Shown here piece by piece: positions 48,560 to 56,966 of a stretch of 63,947 nucleotides of DNA. Both the position numbers and the translations under genes were made by a program. The notes under the pieces are model-generated. The model made no database searches, was not told the origin of the DNA, and saw only the letters and a list, made by a program, of their open reading frames with translations. Position 1 is the stretch's first letter, and each line of letters starts with the position of its first letter. Origin of the DNA: a virus; the IMG/VR virus record IMGVR_UViG_3300045932_000268, positions 1-63,947 of that record; one strand, 5' to 3'.

Positions 48560-49651
48560 TCAGAAGAGGTCTCCGGAATCGGGCACCGTGGCGGCCGGGG
48601 GCACCGTGGGGGCCGGGGCGGGCGCCGGAACGGCCGGCGGCGGCGGAACCGGGGGCGACGGCGTCGGCGGCTCCGGTGAGATCACCGGCACCGGAGTCGA
48701 CTCCGCGACCGGCGTCGGCGGGGCCGTGGCGGGCCCCAGGGTGCCCTTCGCCTTGTCGTTGGTCGGTTTCGCCTTCGCCCGCGGCATCCCGGTCTTCCGC
48801 TTCGCAAACTCGTCCCGGCACCAGTCGAGCAGTTGCGCGGCCCCCGCGGCCGGATCGACGCCGTCGCCACCCAGATACTCGTGCAGCTTGGCAATGCGGA
48901 GCCCCGGCGCCAGGTTCAGCGTCGCAAACGCTTTCTCGATCTGGTCCCGCACCGCCTCCGGCAACGCCTCGAATGCACTCGACGAGGGCGGCGAGCCGAC
49001 CGACACCGACACGCTAGTGTCGAGGTCCATGGCCTCCTCGGCGAGGATCAGCCCGAGCAGCCGGTCGGCGGCCGCGTCGCGCAGCGCAAACCCGCGCGCC
49101 CGCATCTGCAGCATGCGCGACGGGTAGGTGATCCACGGCGTCGGCTGGCCATCCCGGCCCGTCTTGCCCCAGAGCCGGGCGACCTTCGCATCGGCAATCG
49201 AAAACGTGCGCCGGATCTCGTCGGGGAAGCCCTTGCGCTTGACAATGCAGACGGCGGTGTAGGCGTCGGTGTTGGGCTGGCCTTCGAAAAACTCGTGGCA
49301 CCGTTCGAGCACGCCGCCGCCCTGCACCAGCGCCAGCGCCGCATCGCCCCAGATCGCCGGGCGCCCGTTGATGACCGCAATGTTCTGCAGCGCCTGCATC
49401 GGGGAGAGCCCGACATCGGCCCCCATCTGAATCGCGATCACGACGTTGGCCGGCTTGCCCCGGTAGTCCTTGGGCGCGAATTCCGATTCCGCGATCAGCT
49501 TGGCAATCTCCATCGCCTCGCCGAAGGTGTTCGGCAACAGGCTCCAGTTCCGGGGCGCGCGGGTGATCGTACGCATGGGCATCAGCCCTTGGGTGTCGGG
49601 GAGCTCAGGGGTCAGCGTGGGCATTTCCAGTACCTTGGCGCGGTCCTGCAT
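48560..49651 (-). CDS. recT: RecT-type single-strand annealing protein with SSB-like tip, 363 aa
   Basis: FAPKDYRGKPANVVIAIQMG, then GLSPMQALQNIAVINGRPAI and WGDAALALVQ are RecT signature blocks. Residues about 300-356 are Pro/Ala/Val-rich and the protein ends VPDSGDLF, an acidic-Phe tip like SSB C-termini. RecT coats single strands and promotes annealing. Start at 49651 (GGAGG six bases away); 49693 is also open. The SSB-like tip is unusual. Confidence 0.9.
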   Translation of the reverse strand: MQDRAKVLEMPTLTPELPDTQGLMPMRTITRAPRNWSLLPNTFGEAMEIAKLIAESEFAPKDYRGKPANVVIAIQMGADVGLSPMQALQNIAVINGRPAIWGDAALALVQGGGVLERCHEFFEGQPNTDAYTAVCIVKRKGFPDEIRRTFSIADAKVARLWGKTGRDGQPTPWITYPSRMLQMRARGFALRDAAADRLLGLILAEEAMDLDTSVSVSVGSPPSSSAFEALPEAVRDQIEKAFATLNLAPGLRIAKLHEYLGGDGVDPAAGAAQLLDWCRDEFAKRKTGMPRAKAKPTNDKAKGTLGPATAPPTPVAESTPVPVISPEPPTPSPPVPPPPAVPAPAPAPTVPPAATVPDSGDLF

Positions 49652-49677
49652 GGGATCCTCCGGGGTCGGCTCAGGGG

Positions 49678-50091
49678 TCACGGGTTGGCCCACTCGTCCT
49701 GGCTCAAGCCGTCGGGCGTCCAGTAGCCGAGGACGCCCACAATGAAGTTCTGCACGAGCGCATCCGGATCGAGGTCCGGGTACTTGCCGTGCAGCGTCGA
49801 GGCGCGGTAGGCATAGCGGGCCGCCAGCCGCAGCAGCCCCGCCAGCTCCTCGCGCGTGTAGGTGCGCGGTTCATCGTCCGCGAACCGGATCTCGACGGTC
49901 TTGTCCGTGCCCAGCCGCAGCCCCATCGGCGGCGGTTCGAACTGCCCGTCGTCCTGGAGCGCCCAGTGATCCGGCGGCAGCGGAAAGGTGCCCAGCATGA
50001 AACTGGAGCCGTCATCGAGCACGGGGCCGCGCTCCTCGACCTGGCCCCCGAGGTCCTTGATCAACTTCTCGACGTCGTCATGGGAGGGCAT
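49678..50091 (-). CDS. Hypothetical acidic protein, 137 aa
   Basis: Start at 50091 (MPSHDDVEKLIKDLGGQVEE) with GAGG seven bases upstream. Beta-rich first half (FMLGTFPLPPDHWALQDDGQ) and helical C-terminus (ALVQNFIVGVLGYWTPDGLS). Lies between RecT and the second RecB-like nuclease. No family recognised. Confidence 0.65.
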   Translation of the reverse strand: MPSHDDVEKLIKDLGGQVEERGPVLDDGSSFMLGTFPLPPDHWALQDDGQFEPPPMGLRLGTDKTVEIRFADDEPRTYTREELAGLLRLAARYAYRASTLHGKYPDLDPDALVQNFIVGVLGYWTPDGLSQDEWANP

Positions 50092-50102
50092 ACGCTCACC
50101 TC

Positions 50103-50744
50103 TCAGAACAGCACGGTCTCCGCGTGCTGCGTCTCCGCCGTCTCCGGCGTGAACCGATCCGGACACGCGGCAATGTCACACCACGCGCATTCCCGTTCAC
50201 TCGGCACGGTCGGCGGCGCCGTGGTCGCCGTCGCCAGCCCGCGAATCAACGTGAAGAGGCGATCCTTGACGGTGGTTGCGGCCTCCTCCTGTGTGACTGG
50301 GACGGTGTGGGTCTTGTAAACCAGCTCGCCCTCGACCAGCAGGCCCGTGCGCTTCCACGCCAGCGGCAGCGCCAGCAGGTAGGTCGCCACCTGCACGAGG
50401 TCCTTGTGATTCGGTTGTCCGGTCTTGCAGTCGACGACCCGGAGCCGCCCCTCTTTGCGCGCCACGATGTCCGGCTTGCCGGCGAGCACCGCCGTCTGCC
50501 CCGTGAGGCGGAAGCCGTTCTGATCCTCGAGGGTGGTCGTCCACCCGTCGGCCTGCAGGGCCTGCGCCGTGGCGCGCACCAGATCGGTGTGCTCCAGTTG
50601 CCACGCGGCGAGGTCCTTGGGCAGCTTGTCGTAGGTGTGGTGCCCCTTGAACCACGCGGCGTAGTGGCACTGGGCTTCGCCGGCGATCAGCGACACCAAC
50701 CAGGTAACCCAAAAATATACGGTGGGACGTGGAGTGGTGCCCAT
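50103..50744 (-). CDS. Second RecB/Cas4-like PD-(D/E)XK nuclease, 213 aa
   Basis: AVLAGKPDIVARKEGRLRVV, then DCKTGQP gives the PD...DxK core at about residues 88-113. A Cys group near the end (ECAWCDIAACPDRF) fits the Cas4-type cluster. It overlaps nothing but lies one gene from RecT. Start at 50744; GTG at 50753 possible. A CCGTATA at 50713-50722 lies inside the coding part and is not taken as a promoter. Confidence 0.8.
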   Translation of the reverse strand: MGTTPRPTVYFWVTWLVSLIAGEAQCHYAAWFKGHHTYDKLPKDLAAWQLEHTDLVRATAQALQADGWTTTLEDQNGFRLTGQTAVLAGKPDIVARKEGRLRVVDCKTGQPNHKDLVQVATYLLALPLAWKRTGLLVEGELVYKTHTVPVTQEEAATTVKDRLFTLIRGLATATTAPPTVPSERECAWCDIAACPDRFTPETAETQHAETVLF

Positions 50745-50749
50745 GTCGC

Positions 50750-50932
50750 TCACCCGTGCACGCGGTGGCGTTCGATCAGCAGCGACGGCACCCGGTCACA
50801 CGCCCAGTGGTCCACCGCCACCTGCTCCCACAGACCCCCGTAACTCGTCATCACGCTCTCGGCCTCGGTCCGGGCCCGCGCCAAGGTGCGGCACGCCCCG
50901 AGCACCACGTCGTTCATCCGGAGCAGAAACAC
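50750..50932 (-). CDS. Small hypothetical protein, 60 aa
   Basis: GTG start at 50932 with a GAGGG site; ATG 50917 is an alternative. VVLGACRTLARARTEAESVM, then YGGLWEQVAVDHWACDRVPS: helical. Fifteen bases downstream of the RuvC-like gene's stop. No family recognised. Confidence 0.55.
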   Translation of the reverse strand: MFLLRMNDVVLGACRTLARARTEAESVMTSYGGLWEQVAVDHWACDRVPSLLIERHRVHG

Positions 50933-50946
50933 CTCATCGCCCTCGC

Positions 50947-51441
50947 TCAAAAGACGTCCACCGCCACGGGCGCCCCCCTCGTGTCGAGGAACGTCACCGC
51001 CAAAGCCAAGGCGGCCCACTGATGGCTCGTGATCCGGTAGAGCGGCCCCGGTGCCTTCTTGGTGCCAATCGCCTGCGCCGTCGTCGGCCCGTAGCGGTCG
51101 ATCAGCGCCTGCCGCACGTTCGCATCGGTTGCCCGGCTGCTGTGACACAGGTGCACCTTGACCGTGCGGCGCGGCAGCCGCTCCGTGTGGTGCGGCCACC
51201 ACGCTTCGACACAGCGGCCCGAGAAGAACACCGTCTCCAGCACTTCCCGGCCCACCGGCATCCCGTAGTGCTCGATCTGCTCCAGCACCAACGGGCCGTC
51301 CGCCAACGGGGCCGCCGTCCGCAGCCACGCCAGCAGCGACTCGTTGGGCAGCAGGTCGTGCCGGATGACCGTCCCCGTCAGGCTCAGGCACACCACGGCG
51401 CTCTGCTCGTAGCCGGGATCCACCGCCGTAATCGCGGGCAC
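50947..51441 (-). CDS. RuvC-like Holliday-junction resolvase, 164 aa
   Basis: ITAVDPGYEQSAVVCLSL gives the first Asp (residue 8), VLEQIEHYG the second acidic position (Glu 54 or 57), and ITSHQWAALALAV the C-terminal position (His 140). Fold and spacing fit the RuvC family; a final Asp is not placed with certainty. It would resolve branched DNA made by RecT-based recombination or replication. Start at 51441. Confidence 0.75.
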   Translation of the reverse strand: MPAITAVDPGYEQSAVVCLSLTGTVIRHDLLPNESLLAWLRTAAPLADGPLVLEQIEHYGMPVGREVLETVFFSGRCVEAWWPHHTERLPRRTVKVHLCHSSRATDANVRQALIDRYGPTTAQAIGTKKAPGPLYRITSHQWAALALAVTFLDTRGAPVAVDVF

Positions 51442-51444
51442 CCA

Positions 51445-51693
51445 TTACCCCCGGCGCCGCCGGTCCTCCTCAGGCACGACTTCCGCCCGCGACACCGCCG
51501 CCTCGAGGTCCTCTTCCAGAAACCGCAACGACCGCCCCAGCCGATAGGGCCGGATGCCAAGTTTGGGATACGCACAGATGAAGGCGTGGAGCGTCGCGTA
51601 CCCGAGGAACCGCTGCGCCTCGCGCGAATTGAGATACCGCTTGTCGAGGCCCCCGGGCCGCACGGTAAAGCGACTGATCGTGCTTTTCGTCAT
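51445..51693 (-). CDS. Excisionase/AlpA-like HTH protein, 82 aa
   Basis: LNSREAQRFLGYATLHAFIC, then GRSLRFLEEDLEAAVSRAEV has the strand-turn-helix pattern of AlpA/Xis proteins. It overlaps the 71-aa HTH gene by four bases. With the integrase at 52818-53936 it could steer excision. Its place at the start of the replication operon would link excision to lytic genes. Confidence 0.65.
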   Translation of the reverse strand: MTKSTISRFTVRPGGLDKRYLNSREAQRFLGYATLHAFICAYPKLGIRPYRLGRSLRFLEEDLEAAVSRAEVVPEEDRRRRG

Positions 51694-51905
51694 GGTTGCC
51701 TCTTGCGGCTCGATCGCCGCCGCCGCCCGTGCCGCACGATGAACCGCTGAATCTTGGCGCGGGTCGTGGCGTGCATGGTCGCCTGCGGATAGCGAAAGAG
51801 CCGGAACAAATTGCGCCGGGAAATGCCAATGCGCAGGGCCAAGGCATCGAACGTCCAGTTCTGCGCCAGCCGGATCCGGTGCAGGTCGAACACCTCATGG
51901 TTCAT
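51690..51905 (-). CDS. Cro-like HTH protein, 71 aa
   Basis: LAQNWTFDALALRIGISRRN, LFRLFRYPQATMHATTRAKI: a five-helix HTH pattern of the Cro/CI class with a basic C-terminus (RRRRSSRKRQP). First gene of the leftward block. It is divergent from the repressor-like gene at 52090-52674, with the promoter region 51906-52089 between. Cro- or CII-like role is possible. Confidence 0.65.
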   Translation of the reverse strand: MNHEVFDLHRIRLAQNWTFDALALRIGISRRNLFRLFRYPQATMHATTRAKIQRFIVRHGRRRRSSRKRQP

Positions 51906-51932
51906 GGGGAGCCTAGGGTTGTGTCCTGCAGC

Positions 51933-51961
51933 ACAGTAGACCGAACGTGCGGCAGTGTCAA
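51933..51961 (-). promoter_or_regulatory. Leftward promoter of the lysogeny switch region
   Basis: Minus strand TTGACA (51961-51956), 17-base spacer, TACTGT (51938-51933). It drives the HTH, excisionase-like and replication genes. The spacer and flanks contain GTGCGGC...GCCGCAC and a repeated TGCAGCAC (51926 and 52015 areas), possible operator arms. A plus-strand promoter for 52090 is not clear. Confidence 0.65.
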
Positions 51962-52089
51962 GTTGGATTTGGCACTAAATTGCACTCGCCGCACAGTGCC
52001 AGATCGTGCTACCGTGCAGCACCGTCGTTAACATGAGCGTGCGGTAAGAGCAGTAGAGCAGTAGATCAGACAAGGCCAGCGACGTCTCT

Positions 52090-52674
52090 ATGAGTACACC
52101 ACCCACACTCGCGGAGATCATTCGCATGGGCACGTTGAAGTTTGGATCCAAGAGCGCCCTGGCCCAGGCCATGGGCATCAATTCCACGCGCCTGAGTCGA
52201 CTCGCCCGCCACACCGATCAGCATTCCCTCGGTACCGCGAACTGTCTCCGACTCGCCAAACATACCGATCATCCTGCGTCGGACGTGTTGCGCGCCGCCG
52301 GCAAAGCCGACGTCGCCGATCTCATTGAATCGCTCTACGGCGAGGATCGCACGCATGAAAGATCAGCGCACGGTCGTCTCGGGACGCTTCTCACGGACCT
52401 GCGCGCCGAAATGCGCGAGATCGCGTCCGCCACGCTCCTGCTCCAAGTCGAGCTCAGCACTCATCTCCAGCAATTCAACGCCCTCTACGTCAAGGTCGAA
52501 GCCATTACCGACATCATCCGGGAGTACGTCCCCGATGAGCACGACACCGACGACGACGGCGATCACCAGTCAGCCGACCCCGTTTCACCCGATGCGCGCC
52601 GGACGCCAGAGCGATCACCCCGACGAGCGCCGACGGACGTTCGGCGACAAGCTCCACGCACTGGCACTGATTGA
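52090..52674 (+). CDS. Repressor-like HTH protein, 194 aa
   Basis: N-terminal 60 residues (LAEIIRMGTLKFGSKSALAQ, AMGINSTRLSRLARHTDQHS) look like an HTH; the middle is helical coiled coil (LLTDLRAEMREIASATLLLQ) and the end is Asp/Arg-rich. Divergent from the Cro-like gene and followed by the integrase, the place of a lysogeny repressor. No peptidase domain is seen, so it would not be a RecA-cleaved CI. Confidence 0.55.
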   Translation: MSTPPTLAEIIRMGTLKFGSKSALAQAMGINSTRLSRLARHTDQHSLGTANCLRLAKHTDHPASDVLRAAGKADVADLIESLYGEDRTHERSAHGRLGTLLTDLRAEMREIASATLLLQVELSTHLQQFNALYVKVEAITDIIREYVPDEHDTDDDGDHQSADPVSPDARRTPERSPRRAPTDVRRQAPRTGTD

Positions 52675-52810
52675 TCCGACCTGGGTGCGCCAGTTGGAAT
52701 TGCAAGTGGACCGGCGCCTCGCGGAACTGGCGTGCGCCCACGCGCCGATGCTCAAAGCCACGACCTTGCCCTCACGTACGACGTTCTACGCCCCACCAGC
52801 CCGACGGTGA
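52535..52810 (+). CDS. Small overlapping protein, 91 aa
   Basis: ATG at 52535, 140 bases inside the repressor-like gene in another frame. The N-terminus is Thr/Pro-rich; the end is helical (FGDKLHALALIDPTWVRQLE, VDRRLAELACAHAPM). Its stop is seven bases before the integrase start. Plausible because of position, but unproven. Confidence 0.4.
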   Translation: MSTTPTTTAITSQPTPFHPMRAGRQSDHPDERRRTFGDKLHALALIDPTWVRQLELQVDRRLAELACAHAPMLKATTLPSRTTFYAPPARR

Positions 52811-52817
52811 CCCACCG

Positions 52818-53936
52818 ATGAGCCTCTTTCAACGTCCGCACAGCCCCTTTTGGTGGATGTACCTGGCCCGGCCCGGCCGCGCCGGCCTGCGCAAGAGCAC
52901 CGGCGTGCGCATCGACGCCGCCACGCCCGGCCAGCGCCGCGATCAGAAACTGCTCGCCCAGCAGATCTGCGACACCGAACAAGCCACACTCGCCGCCACG
53001 CAGTACCAGGAGCTCGCCACCCGCAAGCCGGTGATCACGTTCGCGGAGTACGCCGAGTGGTACACCGCGCATGTGATCCCGACCCACGCCCGCCGCGGGC
53101 AGGCCAAGGATCGATCCCGGCTCCGCGTGCTCGTCGCCTATTTCACGGACACCCCGCTGCATCTGATCGATGCGGCGGGGACGCAGGAATTCATCACGTG
53201 GCGGCGGCAGCAGGGCCTCTCCAACAATTCGATCAACCGGGAGCTCGATGACCTCAAGGTGCTGCTCACGCGGGCCGTGCCCATGTATCTGGCGGCGAGT
53301 CCGCTCGTCGGCTTCCGCCGGCTGCGCCCGCAGGAGTTCGAGGCGCGGGTGCTGACCCGGGAGGAATTCGATCGCCTGCTGGCGGCGTGCGCCACGACCG
53401 AAGAGGTGGCGCTGCTCGAGACGGCGGTCAATACCTTGCTGCGGCTCAGTAGTCTCGTCACGCTGAAACCCGAGCATGACAAGCGCACCTACTTCGTGAC
53501 GCTCAACGCCAAGGTCCGCCAGGCCGGGGCGCCGATTCCGCCGGTGCTGCGCGAGGCGCTCGACGCCATGCCGCCGCCGACCGGGCCGTATCTCTTCTTC
53601 AATCACATCGGGCGCCGCGGTGGCGGTGAGACAGCCCGCGAGAACGCCATCATCCGCTGGTTTGCGAAACTCTGCGCTAAGGCGTCCGTGCCGCACGGCC
53701 GTCACGTCGAGGGGGTCACCTTCCACGGACTGCGCCACACCGGGGCCACGTGGGCGCTGCGGCGGGGCACCCCGCTACCGGACGTCCTCAAGCTCGGCGG
53801 CTGGCGCACCGTGCCGCAATGCCTCCGCTATGCGGCCCACACGAATGTCGCCGCCGTCCACGCAGCGGCGGCCAACATCCGGGGCACGCACCCGCGCCTG
53901 CTGAAACTGCAGGAGCGTCGTCGAGGGTCCCGATGA
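52818..53936 (+). CDS. Tyrosine integrase, 372 aa
   Basis: Catalytic residues: Arg 209 (LLRLSSLVTL), Lys about 232, HGLR with His 303 and Arg 306, Trp 329 in LGGWR where His/Trp is expected, and Tyr 338 (CLRYAAHT). Residues 1-65 are an arm-type DNA-binding domain (MSLFQRPHSPFWWMYLARPG), which is repeated as a separate protein at 58385-58789. It inserts the phage into the host genome. No attP is evident next to it. Confidence 0.95.
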   Translation: MSLFQRPHSPFWWMYLARPGRAGLRKSTGVRIDAATPGQRRDQKLLAQQICDTEQATLAATQYQELATRKPVITFAEYAEWYTAHVIPTHARRGQAKDRSRLRVLVAYFTDTPLHLIDAAGTQEFITWRRQQGLSNNSINRELDDLKVLLTRAVPMYLAASPLVGFRRLRPQEFEARVLTREEFDRLLAACATTEEVALLETAVNTLLRLSSLVTLKPEHDKRTYFVTLNAKVRQAGAPIPPVLREALDAMPPPTGPYLFFNHIGRRGGGETARENAIIRWFAKLCAKASVPHGRHVEGVTFHGLRHTGATWALRRGTPLPDVLKLGGWRTVPQCLRYAAHTNVAAVHAAAANIRGTHPRLLKLQERRRGSR

Positions 53937-54190
53937 CGCGACGCAGCAGACAGCCCAAGACTCCGCCCAAGGAACACACCACCATTGGAACACTCCACGA
54001 ACTGGCGCTCATCCTGTTGGAAAAGTTCGACCTCGACGATACAGATCCGGTCGTCCTCAACGGCATCGAAAAGATGCTGTCTGATCTCTTGCGGACAAGA
54101 AAAGACTTCGAATTCGGCAAGGAAGACATATGGTGTCTCATTGACGTCTACGTTGCCCGTGAACGAGGAATGAAGCCACCGGTCCAGTGA
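53933..54190 (+). CDS. Small acidic-basic protein after integrase, 85 aa
   Basis: ATG overlaps the integrase stop (ATGA). GTLHELALILLEKFDLDDTD, then GIEKMLSDLLRTRKDFEFGK, is helical. No family recognised. It is cotranslated with the integrase and could be an accessory of integration or excision. Confidence 0.6.
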   Translation: MTRRSRQPKTPPKEHTTIGTLHELALILLEKFDLDDTDPVVLNGIEKMLSDLLRTRKDFEFGKEDIWCLIDVYVARERGMKPPVQ

Positions 54191-54218
54191 TCGACACCTC
54201 ACGACGCACAGGGTGGAC

Positions 54219-55094
54219 ATGACAATGAGCGTCACCGACATCGCGGTGGATCGGCAGTACGACCTACTCACCACAATCCGCAACGCCCCGTTGAACCCAG
54301 ATGCGATCCGGATCGCCAGCAGATTGCCGAAGCTGTTACAAGACGCCGTCCCCTGTTACTGGAGTTGGCCAGCCGTCCGTGTGGCCGTGGCAGACGCCAA
54401 GACGTACCCGCTCGAGGCGCACGTCATGCGGGCCGATCTCATTGCACCCGTGCAGTGGTGGTACTTCGATAATCCCGCGCTGCCGCTCGTGGCGCTGCGC
54501 GCGGAAGCCGAAATCGCGGAAGCTGTACTGGTCGTCGATGGAACCCGCCTCCACAGCAGCTACGCCAACCATCTCATCGCGTTCTTCTTCGTGCGCGTCA
54601 AGCTCAATGACAACAAGGAGCCGTATCGTGTCCCGCTGCCCGCCTGGGTGGCGTACGTACCCTTCCACGCGCCCTGGAGCAGTGCCTGCACTTTCGATTC
54701 GATCCTCACCAGCCATCCGATGGACGAGCACGAGATCGAACAAGCCTCAGCCGTCATGATGTTCGTCGTGTCCGCGATCTGCTGGTTGCGATCCACGGTG
54801 CCCCAGCGCGAGCGCACGATCGTGTCGCGTGGAACACGGCGGCGGTTGGGCCTCAGCACGGACCATCCCTCTGCCAGCACGCACGTCATCACGTTGCGCG
54901 CGAGCGAACACACCGCCCCCGCCACCGCCCATCACGAGGTGGAGTGGTCCTGCCGCTGGAGCGTGCGATCACACTGGCGCAAGCAAGCCGTCAAAGACGG
55001 CCATCGCCTGACCCTGATCCCAAGTTACGTCAAAGGCCCAGAGGGCAAACCCTTCCGCCCACCGGGCGATATTCGGTACAAGATCGACCGCTGA
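54219..55094 (+). CDS. Accessory protein, 291 aa
   Basis: Helical and beta mix with an aromatic middle (VQWWYFDNPALPLVALRAEA). The end, SVRSHWRKQAVKDGHRLTLI and VKGPEGKPFRPPGD, recalls a C-terminal block of hypothetical proteins in high-GC bacteria. GTG at 54213 is possible. It starts the accessory block and may be host-derived. Confidence 0.6.
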   Translation: MTMSVTDIAVDRQYDLLTTIRNAPLNPDAIRIASRLPKLLQDAVPCYWSWPAVRVAVADAKTYPLEAHVMRADLIAPVQWWYFDNPALPLVALRAEAEIAEAVLVVDGTRLHSSYANHLIAFFFVRVKLNDNKEPYRVPLPAWVAYVPFHAPWSSACTFDSILTSHPMDEHEIEQASAVMMFVVSAICWLRSTVPQRERTIVSRGTRRRLGLSTDHPSASTHVITLRASEHTAPATAHHEVEWSCRWSVRSHWRKQAVKDGHRLTLIPSYVKGPEGKPFRPPGDIRYKIDR

Positions 55095-55117
55095 CCAGTC
55101 TCCTGCGGCAGGAAGCG

Positions 55118-55873
55118 ATGACACAGAAGCCGGATCCCCTCGCACACGCCGCCCGGAAGTATGAGTTTCGCCCTCGTGGACCCTTCGAAGGGGCGCAGCA
55201 GTACAAGGCGGCGCTGATCGCCCACGTCGCAGACCGCGACCTGGCCGCCGCCGAGGAGCTCCGCCTCGGGCGACCGCAAGCGGAGTGGACGCCAGCCGAG
55301 GTGACGGCCTTTCGCGAGCACCTGTTCGCCATCCACCGCGGCCCGCGCGAGCAGTTGCCCCCAGGCACACCGATTCCGATGATCGATGGCGGACAACATC
55401 CGGTCAGCGAAGACAGCCTGCTGACCCTGGCGGCGCGCGGCGTCGCGGCATTCGTGGAGAAGCGGCAGGTGGACGCCACGCAACCGCTGTTCATCATGGC
55501 GAACGTCCTACTCACGACCGGCCACGTGTGGATCGCGCCCATCGTCGAGCGCGGTGATCGCGTGGCGGTGATCAAGACCCTCGCGCAGGAGATGCCGGTG
55601 TTTGGATTCTTCGTGGTCTTCGATGCGTTCCTGCATCGTATCTCCGCTGCCGGGCAACCCACCCAGCGCGCGGAGAAGATCGACACGATCCTGGCGCATG
55701 TGGGCACGCGTGATCTGCGGCGCCTGATCACGCGGCCGTATCGAATCGTGCGCGGGCGGGCGATCTTCGACGACCCGCCGCCGGCCGATCTCGACAAACG
55801 CGGGCCTGAAACTAAGTTCGATCCCTACGCCAGCATCTTCGTGTCGGTGCCGCCGTCGGCGAAGCCACAGTAA
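55118..55873 (+). CDS. Hypothetical accessory protein, 251 aa
   Basis: Start at 55118 with AGGA eight bases away. Helices and a central aliphatic segment (MANVLLTTGHVWIAPIVERG, DRVAVIKTLAQEMPVFGFFV). No family recognised. Next to genes with host-like codon use. Confidence 0.55.
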   Translation: MTQKPDPLAHAARKYEFRPRGPFEGAQQYKAALIAHVADRDLAAAEELRLGRPQAEWTPAEVTAFREHLFAIHRGPREQLPPGTPIPMIDGGQHPVSEDSLLTLAARGVAAFVEKRQVDATQPLFIMANVLLTTGHVWIAPIVERGDRVAVIKTLAQEMPVFGFFVVFDAFLHRISAAGQPTQRAEKIDTILAHVGTRDLRRLITRPYRIVRGRAIFDDPPPADLDKRGPETKFDPYASIFVSVPPSAKPQ

Positions 55874-55898
55874 GGTATTGACGAGCACGCCGGAGACG

Positions 55899-56393
55899 AT
55901 GACGATGCCCTACTACGACACCATCGAAGAAGACCTCGCGCGGGCGAAGGCGATTCTGGACAAAGTGAACGCGACGCGGCGACGGGTGGAGGGCGGAGCG
56001 ATCAGCGTCGAGGATGTCTCCGCCGCCTACCAACTGCTGGAGCGCTTCGTCGCGGAGATTGAGCGGCTGCGCGAAGAACGCGATGCCGCGATCAACATCA
56101 GCAACATGGCAGTGACCGCACGGCGGGAGTTGGAGCGCGAGGTGAGCGCGGCTGAAGAAGGGGGAGAGTCGATCACTGACGACCCGGACGACGCGCTACG
56201 AAGGTGGGAACAGTGGTGGAAGCTCGACGCCGTGATGGACACGTTCACCGCCGACGACTTCGCCCGCGTCACGACCAAGTTCTTCGCCGGGCTGCTGGCC
56301 TTGCAGAAGGGCTTTGCGACGCGCTACCCCGACGAGTGGCGCCGCTGGGAACGTGAATACTACGGTGACAACGACGACGAGGAAGGACGTTAA
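55899..56393 (+). CDS. Acidic coiled-coil protein, 164 aa
   Basis: ATG at 55899; a TTG at 55878 gives a longer form. Helical with heptads (EEDLARAKAILDKVNATRRR), ends DNDDEEGR. No family recognised. Possibly a structural or partner-binding protein. Confidence 0.6.
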   Translation: MTMPYYDTIEEDLARAKAILDKVNATRRRVEGGAISVEDVSAAYQLLERFVAEIERLREERDAAINISNMAVTARRELEREVSAAEEGGESITDDPDDALRRWEQWWKLDAVMDTFTADDFARVTTKFFAGLLALQKGFATRYPDEWRRWEREYYGDNDDEEGR

Positions 56394-56406
56394 CGGAATC
56401 ACGGTT

Positions 56407-56613
56407 ATGCGATCCTGCAACGTCGAGTATTCGCCTCATGTGCGGTGCGTGCTTCCCGAGGGGCATTCCGGGGAGCACCTGACGAAGGGCAATCTTCGAT
56501 TCACTGTGCCAGAACACCGCTGCGGCGTGCGAGGCTTCGCGGAGAGCGGGGACCGCTGCCCCGCGTGTGTGTGGCACAACCGCTTCGCGAAGCGTGACGG
56601 GCACCCCCGATGA
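56407..56613 (+). CDS. Zinc-knuckle-like protein, 68 aa
   Basis: Residues 4-28 (CNVEYSPHVRCVLPEGHSGE) have the CxxxxxxxxxC...GHSGxH pattern of small phage/actinobacterial proteins. Ends FAKRDGHPR, the same ending as the next gene. Start at 56407. Confidence 0.65.
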   Translation: MRSCNVEYSPHVRCVLPEGHSGEHLTKGNLRFTVPEHRCGVRGFAESGDRCPACVWHNRFAKRDGHPR

Positions 56614-56617
56614 CCGC
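56589..56617. repeat. 29-bp gene-junction repeat, copy 1
   Basis: GAAGCGTGACGGGCACCCCC continuing to GATGACCGC; identical to 56943-56971. It spans the end of one gene (KRDGHPR, TGA overlap) and the start of the next (MTAP). This suggests a duplicated junction, as in gene-cassette growth. Confidence 0.85.
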
Positions 56618-56966
56618 CCCTGACCGCCCCATGAACTACATCCTTGACGAGCACGGCAACCCGCAGCCGTGCGACGACCTGATGACGTGGGCGCGCTGGT
56701 TTAAGACGGCCGACCGCACCGTGAGCAACGACTACGACGAGGGCGACGAGGGCAAGACGATCCGCGTCTCGACGGTGTTTCTCGGACTCGACCACAACTT
56801 CATCGGCAGCGGCCCGCCGATTCTCTACGAGACGATGGTGTTCGGCGGCGTGCTCGACGGCGAGATGGACCGCTACGCCACGCGCGAGGAAGCGATGATC
56901 GGACATCAGGAGATGTGCCGGCGTGTCTGCGAGACGCTGGAGAAGCGTGACGGGCACCCCCGATGA
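56610..56966 (+). CDS. Hypothetical protein, 118 aa
   Basis: MTAPDRPMNYILDEHGNPQP, then LMTWARWFKTADRTVSNDYD and MVFGGVLDGEMDRYATREEA match a small conserved protein of unknown function seen in phages and high-GC bacteria (LDExGxPxP, WARWFE). The end KRDGHPR is carried by the 29-bp repeat. Confidence 0.7.
   Translation: MTAPDRPMNYILDEHGNPQPCDDLMTWARWFKTADRTVSNDYDEGDEGKTIRVSTVFLGLDHNFIGSGPPILYETMVFGGVLDGEMDRYATREEAMIGHQEMCRRVCETLEKRDGHPR

Noticed and set aside
46825-49017. 730-aa plus-strand frame opposite RecB-like and RecT genes
   Set aside because: Shadow of well-supported minus-strand genes.
50713-50722. CCGTATATT motif like the early promoter core
   Set aside because: It lies within the codons of the second RecB-like nuclease (Thr-Val-Tyr-Phe), so it is better explained as coding.
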